A stretch of DNA of 64,000 nucleotides, from NCBI RefSeq assembly GCF_021155775.2, contig NC_060236.1, forward strand, positions 22,396,238 through 22,460,237, in the 5' to 3' direction. The DNA comes from Neodiprion pinetum (Eukaryota > Arthropoda > Insecta > Hymenoptera > Diprionidae). The position numbers and the translations under genes are program-made. Of the stretch, positions 35,101 to 52,336 are shown piece after piece. How positions within the stretch are numbered: position 1 is the first letter of the stretch; the number at the start of each line of letters is the position of its first letter. A model generated the notes under the pieces. The model saw only the letters and a program-made list of their open reading frames with translations, ran no database searches and was not told the DNA's origin.

Positions 35101-36573
35101 GGAAATTTATCATAACTACAAGGCAGTATCGTGGATATGAGAAACATAAATTGGGTTTCATTTTCGTCGTCGAAACTGTGCCCAAGAATATAAACTATAC
35201 AATTAGTAAATGCAAAGAAATAGATTATTAGGCGATCGTGTCGTATAGCTGTGCAAACAGTCACTCGACACCTGATCCAAACTCACGTAAGTCTCCTTCA
35301 CGCAAGTGGATTAAACTTACTGATCCTTCTTCCTCAATAAAACGCTAGACTGGCTGATCTTGAGTCATGCGATAAGACGATAAGACGTCTAGTGCGTTGG
35401 ATACAGACAAAATAAAAAAATCTCCCGACGTATTCACGTGCGTACGTAACACAATTTCGTAACTGATAATCTTCGTAAGTGAGTGTCGGATCCAGCGTAT
35501 CTCAAACACAGATGCACGAACTCACACGCTCCTAATCCCCAAGGCTAAACCCGTTCAAACCAGCATGAAATTAAAAACGAACTGTACGCATGGTAAGCAT
35601 GCCTTTACATGTCGCACGTACGCGTGCATACAAACATACATACCATATCTGCCTACTGCCAGGGAAAGCATTTTTAGCGCTAAACTCTGCGTAAAATATG
35701 TGTACAACCACGATGAGTATCATACATATATGCCTATCATGCATACGTATAAGAGGCAGGCACGTGCACGTCGCGCAGTTTCCTATTAACCCTTTGAGTC
35801 ATAGTGGTAAGTACTCCTACCATATATTTTACATCCATTTTTTGTATACTTGGAAAACTTTGAAAACATATTTGCGGTTTTTTGCTATTTCTTATAGTAT
35901 ATTCATGGGTTTTCAATAGTCGAGAATAATTACTGCGATATAATGTTAAGCGATATTATTTTTACAAACAAATTGATTGCAAAAATAATTAATTATCGAG
36001 AATGTTACCCCTATATTTATATATATATATATATATATAACACATATATATATGTTCTACATACATTATAAGTTTTTGGGGTCGCTGATTACGAATCTGA
36101 AATTAGATTTTTAAAATGCAGTATGGCGAATCGAATCAGCGACCCCGAAAACCCCTGCATAGAGTGTCTTGACACGATTTTATGAAATTTTAAATTTTCA
36201 TCCACGATATTGGGTCCGCCGTTGTGGGTTTTCAAAATGTGATTTCAGATTCGCAATCAGCGACCCCAGAAACCATAGAATCCTATCTCGTTACGAAAGT
36301 TGACTCCGAGCAATAATGTGTGACTCAAAGGGTTAAACCTTGGATGCCATGCCCGCCATGCTTGTGTCGGCGCGCGTGAGTTGCGAAATCCCACGTGCTC
36401 GGCCAAGCCAACTTCTGCGGCCAATGATAACGCACTCTCGGATCACTGAGATGATCCGCGTCCAGGAGACGGCTCAGTTGACGTGACTTCGAGGATCTAA
36501 ACGATTTTTCTGTTTCAGGTGACGGGCGGATTAGTTGAATAGCGAACATCGACGTTACGAGTCATCCTACCTA
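32159..36573. other. Cul3 3' UTR and upstream region of Gpo
   Basis: AT-rich Cul3 3' flank to about 33300, with AATAAA at 32339 and 33296. The rest is intergenic or 5' non-coding sequence of Gpo. Just before the Gpo start, TTTCTGTTTCAG ending near 36519 looks like a splice acceptor for a 5' UTR exon. A TTAA-flanked element (35786-36336) is listed separately. An open stretch at 33560-33760 has no domain or splice support. Confidence 0.45.
35790..36332. mobile_element. piggyBac-like MITE, TTAA flanked
   Basis: Ends are TTAACCCTTTGAGTCA (35786-35801) and TGACTCAAAGGGTTAA (36321-36336), that is, CCC-initial inverted repeats flanked by TTAA. The interior contains several inverted copies of GGGGTCGCTGATT / AATCAGCGACCCC and a (TA)n tract at about 36017-36048. 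A diverged relative lies in the HD-PTP intron at 57605-58257. No transposase. Confidence 0.75.
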
Positions 36574-39500
36574 ATGGCTACGCGGAAACTCATCCTCGCA
36601 GCCGGAGCGAGTGCCGTCGGTGCCGGTGTTATCACCTCTCATTATTTCCTCACGGACTCGAACACGGTTAGTTATATATATACAAAGCTCGTGATTTATC
36701 AGCTTCGGCACATTTTAATGCTATCCCAAAATTGCTTTGCATATTTACGCGTCCTTTCCAATTTCAATGATTATCGCCCACGGCAAAGCGTTTAAATTTT
36801 ATGCCGTGAAACCCTTGACGGCTGTTACGTGCGATTTGCTATTAGCAAATCGTTTAGACCCTGAGCTATAATCACCTGTGTTGGATTTATTGTTGGACGA
36901 TGTCACGAAATCCCACACAGTGGACTGTCTTACTTACTGAAATGCACAATGCGTATAGAAATATGCTGCAATGAATATATATTATTGATCAACTTGTTAC
37001 GATAAGTCTTGTGGATAGTTTTTCGCCGAACGTTATAATTTCTATAGTCTATTTCATTGGAACTACTGGGATCATTTAGCAACGCTCTGGGTTTCTGCTA
37101 CCTGGCCTCTGTATGTAATAAGTGCAGGTGTAATGTGAAGTAGATATATAGGAGGCATTCCACGACAATTCAGTAAACGGTTGACCATGACATTTTTTAA
37201 TTTCACCACAGATTTTTCCTACGTTAGTAAGATCCCTGAGAAGTTGGGGAAAAAATTTCAATTTTTTTATATCACTCGTCTTTACCCTATAATTTTTTAA
37301 ACCCATCTCAAAAATACCCAAATTTATTTTTATGAAACAAGAAAAAAAACATTCGGTTTCCAAAATGAAACAATTTCATGCAAGATTCACAGTGGGACTC
37401 GATTTTTATCTATCTTTTAAATCATTTTTTCTATTTTTTTAATGGTTTTTTCTATTTTCACACCTGTTAAAAATGTACTATATCACTGATTTTTTTTATT
37501 GCTTCTCTGGTTCTAAAATACATTTATAATTTTTTTTTTCACAATTTTATATTAAATTTTTAACAGGTATGAAAATAGAAAAATTAAAAAAAATAAATAT
37601 AATTAATGATAAAAGAAATAGAAAGAAACGCGGTCCCACTCTGAATCTTGCAGTGAAACTGTTTCATTTCGGGAACCAAATATTTTTTTCTTGTTTCATA
37701 AAAATCAATTTGGTTGTTGATGATGGGTTCAAAAAATCATAGGGTAAAGACGAGTGATTGAAAAAATTTGAAAATATTTTTGAAGCTTTTCAGGGGTCGT
37801 ACTAACTTAAGAAAAATCCTTGGTAAAATTAAAAAATGTCATGGTCAACCGTTGACTGAGTTGACGTGGAATGCCCCATAGATACCTATGCATAACACTA
37901 ACTGCACAGACCCTATAAGAATTAAATACCAGTGTTTGCCGGTATGTTGTAACTGCAGTTTGCATTGCTATTTATAAGCTCACACCTATAGACATGGTAT
38001 TATAATGCTACTAAGCAAGTATCAGATCTTAGCAGTTAGTCTGTGATATAGAGCATTTTTTAAATGAAATTTCTTTTACAGGTGTTCGCTGAGCAACAGG
38101 TGTCGAGGCCTCCGAAACGACCCTTACCGACAAGAGAGTCTCAGATCAAGTCTCTAAAGTCAGAGAATTACGACGTTCTTATAATCGGAGGAGGTGCGAC
38201 TGGAGCAGGATGTGCCTTAGACGCTGCAACCCGAGGTGAGAATGTGCATGCGTCATGGTTGAAGGAAACCTGCATCGAATAAACAATGCCTTATTGTTTA
38301 TAATTGATGAATGCACAGGTTTGAAAACTGCTCTCATTGAGGGGGATGACTTTGCCTCTGGCACGTCATCCAGGAGCACCAAATTGATACATGGAGGCGT
38401 TCGCTATCTGCAGAAGGCCATCATGCAACTGGACTTTGAACAGTATAGGATGGTCAAGGAGGCTCTACACGAACGTGCTTCCATGCTCCACAGCGCCCCT
38501 CATCTTGCCCACCCTCTACCTATCATGCTGCCTGTCTACACGTATACCTTTCATTTCACTTTACGCATTATAAATGTCAATTATGCATAAAGATGAACAT
38601 ATCTGTTATTCACGGCGCAGGTGGTGGCAGATACCTTACTACTGGTTCGGTATTAAGATGTATGACGTTGTGGCGGGTAGCAAAACTGTCAAGTCCTCGT
38701 ATTATCTGAGCAAGTCCAATGCCCTGGAGTTATTCCCCATGTTGAAGGGAGACAAGTTGACAGGAGCCATCGTCTACTACGATGGTCTGTTGCAGTTTTG
38801 CATTGTCAGTGTCATTAAAGTTTTTCGAATAACGTTGATAATGCGGAATGCTTTACCTCAACAGGTCAGCAAGATGATGCTAGAATGAACCTGGCAGTTG
38901 CATTGACTGCGGCGAGGCATGGAGCTACAGTTGCTAACCACGTCAGCGTTGTAAATCTACTCAAAGGACTTGACATTGTTAGTAGACAAAGATACATTCG
39001 TCACAAGTGACTCACTTCGTGTGACATCACATGTGTATTACATATTTAAATTGAACGTTTATGCAGGATGGGAAAAGAGTTCTAGTCGGCGCACGTCTTA
39101 AAGATGAGTTGACGGGTGAAGAATGGGACGTCAAGGCTAAAGCGATAATAAATGCAACCGGCCCATTTACAGACCACATACGAAAAATGGATGATCAGAC
39201 TGTGAAAGAGATCTGCTGTCCTTCATCGGGAGTTCACATTGTTCTTCCGGGCTATTACAGGTATAATCACATATCTAAATTGACAGTGCAAATCTTACAA
39301 TGAAACTTATTAACATCAGTTTTGGACAGTTCAATTAGATTACAATTTATAATTTCTGATTCACTGCAGTCCCGATCAAATGGGTCTCCTGGATCCAGCC
39401 ACCAGCGATGGTCGCGTCATCTTCTTCCTGCCATGGCAGAAACAGACAATCGCTGGCACGACTGACCTGCCCTGCGAAGTCACCCACAACCCGCGACCCA

Positions 39501-41573
39501 CAGAGGATGAAATCATGTTCATCCTTCAGGAAGTGAAAAATTATTTAAATCCGGACGTTGAAGTGCGACGAGGTGACGTGCTCTCCGCATGGAGCGGTAT
39601 CCGGCCCCTTGTTTCAGACCCGAACAAGCCCAACACTCAATCCCTCGCAAGAAATCATATTGTCCATGTCAGTTCTACGAATCTCGTAACCATTGCCGGT
39701 GGAAAGTGGACTACATATCGCGCCATGGCTATGGAGGCAGTCGACGCGGCTGTTAAAGGTTTATTGGCTTATCTCATATCATTTTGTTCATCAATAGCCA
39801 GATATTAAGAATGGTTTCGTCAATTGTGCATTGTAAGCATTACTTATCAGTATTGTAACATTTCTCAGCGTGCAATTTGAAACCTGCAAGTGGTTGCCAG
39901 ACTGATGGCATGCAGTTGGAGGGTGCCCATGGCTTTACACCGACGATGTACATCAGACTTGTGCAGGATTTTGGTTTGGAATGTGAAGTAGCCCAGCATT
40001 TAGCGCAGAGCTACGGTGACCGAGCGTTTGCAGTAGCAAAGATGGCGGCTCTAACTGGAAAGCGGTGGCCAATTATCGGCAAGAAAGTACATCCAGAGTT
40101 CCCATATATCGACGCTGAGGTTTGTGCAAGTGATGCATACCTTCGTACGCATACGCGTATATTTACATCACAATGTCCTTTATATCACAGATTCGATATG
40201 GAGTGCGCGAGTACGCGAGGACGGCAATTGACATGATTGCGCGAAGACTCAGGCTCGCCTTCCTGAACGTGCAGGCTGCTCAAGAAGCTCTGCCGGGCAT
40301 CATTGACATTATGGCAGAGGAGCTGAACTGGTCGGCAGAGGAGAAACAACGGCAGCATCGCGAGGCCAGCGAGTTTCTCGCCAACGAGATGGGCCAGATG
40401 GTGAATCGTGCATCCCGAGACAAGATTCCCATCAATCTTACCAAGGACGAGATTCAGCTGTATATCAAACGGTTCCAGATCATTGACAAGGACCGTAAAG
40501 GATATGTCTCCATTAACGACATTAGGCGCGGGTTGAAGGTAGGGGAAATGTCACTGAGTGGAATAGCGCTACACAAAATGTCGTGCTGTATTCTTGTTCA
40601 TTCATTTATAAACTAGGGGTTGATCATTCTTGAGATTCTGTCTACACAAAAATTGAAAAGCGATGGTCATCTCCTGGTTTACGACGTACGCCTGAAAGCC
40701 TAAAGTTGATTTCACCTTAAAATCCAGGGTCTTGGTATAATGCTGTCGGCAGAAGAGCTTCATACTCTGCTTAATGAAATCGATATGACGTACAATGGGC
40801 AAATGGAACTCCAGGACTATCTGCAGGTAATCAAATAGATTTTCGCCATTAACGAGCCAAATATTTCTTTACAGCTGTTTGGCGACAAGGAAGTACCTGG
40901 TGAGGAACTTCATGAAATCTTACGTGAAATCGACACTAACATGAACGGTCAAGTCGAACTGGATGAATATCTACAGGTCTGTCTTTCACTCATGAAAAAT
41001 TCGCGTGTATGAGCATATCGCGTCGATTTTACACAGCTCTGTTTTGTTTGCTTTTTCGTTTTTCATCCTGTATAAGTCAATGTATGAATTGCTACGAATT
41101 TAATTGACTTGACGCCTTCGACGCTGCTCTTTGTCATGATTACAACTGTTTAATTCTTTCGCTCGGCAATATCCGACTCATTAAGAATTTGTACCCCAAT
41201 TTTTTTTTAACAGCTCCCATTTTCAATCGCATTATACCTAATACAATTTATCTCTATTAATGTATGCCTGCAAAGTTGCACTTTCAACCAATTTAATTCC
41301 CACCCACTAATATCTAGTGACTAGCGACTAGGTGTTTGCATTATTTTGTGCATGAGTATCCCATGATAGTATATTGATTTACATGGTGCATTGCATGTAA
41401 CAATATTGTGAATAACTGGATAATTATGTTTCACACAGATGATGTCGGCAATCAAGTCTGGTCACGTAGCTTACTCTCGATTCGCAAGGATGGCAGAAAT
41501 GGAAGAAGCTCAGCACGAGAAAGACATACTTAAGAAAAAAATAAGCGTTGAGCGATCTGGTGGTGGCTTATAG
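36574..41573 (+). CDS. Gpo1: Glycerol-3-phosphate dehydrogenase, mitochondrial (FAD, calcium-responsive)
   Basis: Inner-membrane flavoenzyme of the glycerophosphate shuttle; passes electrons from glycerol-3-phosphate to ubiquinone. Exons: 36574-36666, 38082-38235, 38319-38541, 38621-38784, 38865-38977, 39067-39260, 39370-39758, 39869-40119, 40191-40538, then either 40728-40826 or 40875-40976, then 41439-41573; 720 or 721 aa. Exon 1 is a leader/membrane segment (MATRKLILAAGASAVGAG). Motifs: FAD-binding DVLIIGGGATGAGCALD, SSRSTKLIHGGVRYL, NATGPFTD, GLLDPATSDGRVIFFLPW, AGTTDLP, AWSGIRPLV, IAGGKWTTYR, and C-terminal EF-hand DKDRKGYVSIND followed by a second EF-hand encoded by one of two alternative exons. 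The end ERSGGGL resembles the human RSCGGL. Intron 1 carries a foldback element at 37151-37877. Confidence 0.95.
37151..37877. mobile_element. Foldback TIR element in Gpo intron 1
   Basis: Left end GGAGGCATTCCACG (37151) and right end CGTGGAATGCCCC (ending 37877) are inverted. The arms are about 290 bp and include TGACCATGACATTTTTTAAT at 37187 and its complement near 37830. Flanks share ATA, a possible 3 bp target duplication. Termini match those of the element at 1836-2581. No coding capacity. Confidence 0.75.
40728..40826 (+). other. Gpo1: Gpo alternative exon 10A (EF-hand with non-canonical loop)
   Basis: A 99 bp phase-0 exon with acceptor AATCCAG and donor GTAATC. It encodes the second EF-hand region with loop DMTYNGQMELQD, which lacks the usual Asp/Asn at loop position 3 and has Asp instead of Glu at position 12. 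It is homologous to 10B and probably spliced as its alternative. Confidence 0.8.
40875..40976 (+). other. Gpo1: Gpo alternative exon 10B (canonical EF-hand loop)
   Basis: A 102 bp phase-0 exon with acceptor TTTACAG and donor GTCTGT. Its loop DTNMNGQVELDE is a textbook calcium-binding EF-hand and closely resembles the vertebrate GPD2 loop (DLNKNGQVELNE). Only 48 bp separate it from exon 10A, too short for efficient splicing between the two. Confidence 0.85.
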
Positions 41574-44304
41574 AAGGGGAACCTTGGCAAGACTGTGTCG
41601 AGATCTTTTTCTAATTGTTATTTATTGTACCTATTATAAGTACATCCTACGATCTCTACCATTTTATGCTTTCCTACCCTTTCACATCCCTATAGGTTGT
41701 ATAAAACACTCAAGCACATCCATTATTCGGGACTTCGCCTTGTAGTACGTACTTCACCTCTCCTAGTGAGCTGAATATTATTTGAGGAATGAAAAAAGGG
41801 AATAAGATGAGTTGATAAATTGTAAAAATTTGCTTATCAGAGATCAAAGCTATAAAAATATTTAATTTATTTCAAAACTTGTAATTTTCTTTATCACTGA
41901 GTAACCCCAAATCCCTAAACCCGATCTAACGATTCATCTAACCAAACAATCAACTTTGCGTAATTTATTATAAACCGATCACTATCTGTACAAAAGTATA
42001 TAAGCAAGTAAGTACTACTATTTATAGAACTGTACATACTAGTATCGCATACACCGGTTATGGTGATTTGGCCTCTGTAATCAGTACGTAATCTATAATT
42101 GCAATACTAAATCTACTCTATTGAAAACCGCAGTTTTGTATATTTGAAATGATTTTAAATCACCAACAGTGATGCTAAATGACTGTCGCACAAGTCTCCT
42201 GGGGTAACTTTGAAATCCTCCTAGATTCTTCTAACCCGCAATGAAAATCCTCCTAAATTTCTTACTATTTTTAACTGGCAAAAAGACCTTGAATCAAGTT
42301 GTACAATATTACTTATATAATTGGCATGTAGAAATAAAATCCACATTTTAGAATGAGCTGGCCCAACATCTGCAATACCCTAACTTATCAGCAATTCTGA
42401 CATTCGGTTTACCGATAGAATCTCATATTCTCTCAAGTTGTCGCCTTTAGCTCTCCGTAATTGTCGTACAGAAAAATAACAAAAAAAGTCAGTAAACACC
42501 GTAAGGTTGGCGAGCGAAGCGTGAATCAGACAATTTTTAAAATTCATGCTAAAAAACCTCTTATATATATATATATATATATTCCCCGGAAGCTTCCAAT
42601 TCTCCTTAATTTTAGGAAGAATTCTCACATTTCTTGACGACGTAAGCGGACCGCGGTTGGTACAGTATTAAAATTTAATAAAAAAAAAAAGTGATTACCG
42701 GAAGCGTTTAACAATATTTCATTGTAGATAAGCAGTTACCGACACTTTGTTATAAACAAATGACCATCAACGAAGTTGCCAGCAGTTGCTACTCACGTGA
42801 CAAAAATTGTAAGAGAAACTAATACATCTAGGAAGATTCGCACACTAGGGTTCGATCAAGCATGTATGATATACCTATACCTGTGTGTATATGCATACCG
42901 ATGTCAGTATATATTCACAACTTTTTCGAATATTTTAGATTTTCTCTACCTCAGTTAGCCTGTCAATCCTCTATGATATGCCTCTATGCTCTAAGGCTCT
43001 ATCGGACCGGTTAGCTGGCTCGAAACCGGTGGATATATCAAATTATCAACCTAAAAAAGAACAGTACAAGATACCTGAAATATCGTGGACCAAGCCCCCT
43101 GACTTCTACCACTTGTTGCTCCACATGGATAACGTGCGGCGTACCATTTCCGGCGCGATCTATCGGAGAAATTTTAGTGCTCTCGAAGACATTAACGGCA
43201 CAGAGGGAGAGAAACGCGCGTAATGCCGTAGACGGCAAAGGATAGAAGAGGTATCCTGCCCCTCGGAGCAGGGTTTCCGCCCGCATACCCGGCGTCCGAT
43301 GAAACAGATGCGCGGAGGTTAGCCACCATTCGCGAAGCCGAATTGAGGGGATGACCGCGGCGCAAGGAGTGCGTGCTGGGTTGCCTAGGGAGCGGTTGGT
43401 AGGGGCCGCCCATGAGGGCCGCCCTTAGAGCCGCCAATCAGGACGTCAAGTTTCGCCGCCAGAGCCGCGCCACGTTCGCAGAACGCACTTGGTGATGCCT
43501 CCGCGGGCCGCGCCGTACCGCCCCACTCGTGAAGCAAATAGTTCCATACACGACGCGAATCTAGACGAGTACGAGCACAAACACGTTTTTGTCACCGATA
43601 CAAACACGGGACAACAACTCCTCGTGGCTCCGTAAATACAAATACGTGTAACTCTGTACTATTATCGCCCAAAAGGAGGGTCCCGCGTTCGCGGTATAAC
43701 GGAGCCGTGAAAGTGTCGAGTGTTTTGTTACTGTTATGCGTATGGGGTAACTTTTCCACGGCTACCCACCGATGAAAATACATGATACAATTGCGCGTTG
43801 TCACCGATAGCGTTGAATCTTATTTGGGTTTTAAGTCGCTTCGATTATCGTGATCCAGGTAGCCGTGGATTTTCCCGTTTTCAAGCGAGACAGTCGCGCG
43901 AGAGACCTTGCTTCTTTGTTCGGTTGACTCGTCGCGACGCCCGAATGACTGTAAGAAGTGGTTTCCCGCTCGTGCTATGAGATGATCCTGTGAATGTAAA
44001 TGATGCGTCGAGAAGACAAGTAAAGGTCGTGTGCGCCAATACTTTTGTTGGACGAATGTAAAACTGTTCGCAGTGTTCTTCTATTTGTTATTAACATATC
44101 GATCGGCGGAGGAATACATCGCAAGTGTTGTGCTCTGTGTTCGGAGGAGTACAGTGCAGCTTTAACGAGGAGCACGCCGTACGCTCGAAACGATGCAACG
44201 GTTCTTTGCTTGAGTTGGTACGAGCGCCGTGCAGCGAGTCGTCTCGTCCTCGAAAAGCGTTGTCTCGTTCGTCCTCGCTCCTTCATCCCCCTCCGTGGCG
44301 TACT
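41574..44304. other. Gpo 3' region and CpG-rich promoter of the Sp factor
   Basis: AT-rich 3' flank of Gpo (AATAAA near 42333; (TA)n at about 42560-42580), then GC- and CpG-rich sequence from about 43130 to 44300, fitting a promoter and 5' UTR for the Sp-family gene. One unclassified open frame (42978-43223) is listed separately. Confidence 0.5.
42978..43223 (+). CDS. Unclassified open reading frame, 81 codons
   Basis: An ATG-initiated frame of 81 residues with unbiased, protein-like composition (KPVDISNYQPKKEQYKIPE followed by a Trp/Pro/His-containing stretch). I do not recognise it and see no domain, signal peptide or membrane segment. It could be a small protein, part of a 5' exon or chance. 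Confidence 0.2.
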   Translation: MPLCSKALSDRLAGSKPVDISNYQPKKEQYKIPEISWTKPPDFYHLLLHMDNVRRTISGAIYRRNFSALEDINGTEGEKRA

Positions 44305-49197
<4,893 letters not shown>

Positions 49198-50494
49198 TCA
49201 TTGTTTGTATCGTTATTTTTTAACGAAGTTGTACACAACACAGTAGCGTTCAGATGCCGCGGCGCAAGATAGTTCTGTGCTATTATCTTCTCTTTTCTCT
49301 TGTCGTTTCGAGACACTCTGAATCTTGTTCTAGGATTCTTTTATTTCTTAATTAGCGTCTTGACAAAATCGAATTGAATTACGCCTGCGGCAGAACCAAA
49401 ATACCGGGGCGTTTATTGACCGAAATACTCGACGATCAGAAGGTGCAAAATCATTGATATACCATTTTTTTTAGATGAATTTAAAGACAAAAAAGAACTG
49501 GTCGAACTTAGCGTATGAAAATCATGGTAGTTATTATATGGCTATGTACGATAAATACTGTACATAAGAGCGTTATACATAACATGCACATTACACGTAA
49601 TAGTATATATATATATACACACACATATATTATATATTTTTGTATGATAATACTGTAAATAGTGTACATATAAACGATTTTACACGGGTTTAGAGAGCTA
49701 CTAATATTTCAGTTCCTGTGCTGCGATTTAGTTTTCTAATGAAAAAGAATGAAAGTAATGAATAGATGAGCATTGATTTGGGATAAAAGTAGTGACTGAA
49801 GTTCGGAATGTGAATTAAGAATATACTGAGTCTGCAACAATATATTTGATATTTATTACCACCGTTTTCATTTTACGTATAAAATAAATTATTCATCATT
49901 ATCAATCGGTACAAGTGAAACGAGAAAATCTCGCCAGTTACGAACGATTAGTTTGTTGAATTATTCTTAAGTTTCCATACATGAGGCGATCTTCATACTC
50001 GTAATTTAGACGCATATTTCATTATTTGTATAATATTTTACATGGTATGTTGAATTGGGAAGCTGAAATTTTCGTGTAAAATCATTGGAATGAAATTTGA
50101 GACAGTATATAACTGCTCTCTCTATAATATCGTAAACGTGTTTGAGAGCCTAATACAATAATTTTTTTTAATTTTCATTTCACACAGCAAGCCAATGACA
50201 AGGGATCGCCGTTGTGCGCTACATGTGTAATAAATATATCGCTTTAGTCACGTTTGACAATGGAAGTTTATATTGCATTCGTACATTTGACGTCGTCCAT
50301 TGGACGACACAGTTCTTTTTGTTTAGATTCTGTACGTGTGTGATTGAATTTGAATTTTTTTTGAAAAAGTGTTCTTCCTTGCTCCGTACATTATGATATA
50401 GGTAACGATTACTCATTATGCACAAATCACACAAGGCATAGTTCATGTCTTATCTCAGTTTAATTTTTAATTTGCACGTCATTATTTAGGATAA
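49198..50494. other. Convergent 3' flanks of the Sp factor and Sec61 beta
   Basis: AT-rich non-coding sequence with AATAAA at 49883 (plus) and a mixed (TA)n/(AC)n stretch at about 49603-49640. Probably the 3' UTRs of both genes. No coding evidence. Confidence 0.5.
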
Positions 50495-51542
<1,048 letters not shown>

Positions 51543-52336
51543 TTTGTTTGATTTTGACTGTAACGAAGTTGATGTAAATTCAAAGGTTCTTCTTAGCAAA
51601 ACCCAGTGGATGGGCGCAGATGGATTCTTTAACGACGATTACAGACGAACTGCACCGCGGACAGACAGCTAACAACGAGTGACGGGAACGGACGCCGCTA
51701 ACACACTCTTCCACGTAAACTCGGAGAATCTGACCGAACGACGACACGTCACGATACGATACACGCGCCCCGGTGCATCATGGGAAGCCACGTGACGAGC
51801 TTCACGAAAATGAGAAATATCCCGGTTTGTTGAAATGCTGATTTCACGAATGTCACATGTGATAAGCGATTTTCCAGATGCAAATGATGTGAAACGTAAT
51901 AGCAAATTATTTATATATTCAGAATTGCAGTAGTATGGAATAGTTTTTCAACAAGTAAAGCTTTTTGTACAGAGATTCTTGACGATTGAAACCACGATTG
52001 ATACATTGGCACGAGCGGTTAGGCCGTTCTTCTTGGTCATTTTTTTCATTCATTTGTACAACCGTGAAGCGCCATCTCTGTAATTTTGGAATCGCTATTG
52101 TGTCTACCATCTGCAGGGTGCTTCACGATTTCGCCACAAGTGCTGAGGGTGTTAGTTTCGCCCGTTACCGTTGTATTTCTGACAGATCTCCACCTGTCGT
52201 TATGCGTATATTTCACACTGATAAGGCTGCCACGAAAGAGAAAACACGCATAATTTGACAGTTGACAACTTCGATATCGCGTGAGTAAACGGTAGTGTTC
52301 CGTCGAGGCCACGGTACGAGTTAAGGACTCGCCAAA
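51543..52336. promoter_or_regulatory. Divergent promoter region, Sec61beta / HD-PTP
   Basis: A 794 bp spacer between divergent genes. 51600-51790 is GC-rich with several CG dinucleotides and likely carries the Sec61beta transcription start. 52270-52336 carries the HD-PTP 5' UTR. No coding exon is seen. Confidence 0.45.
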
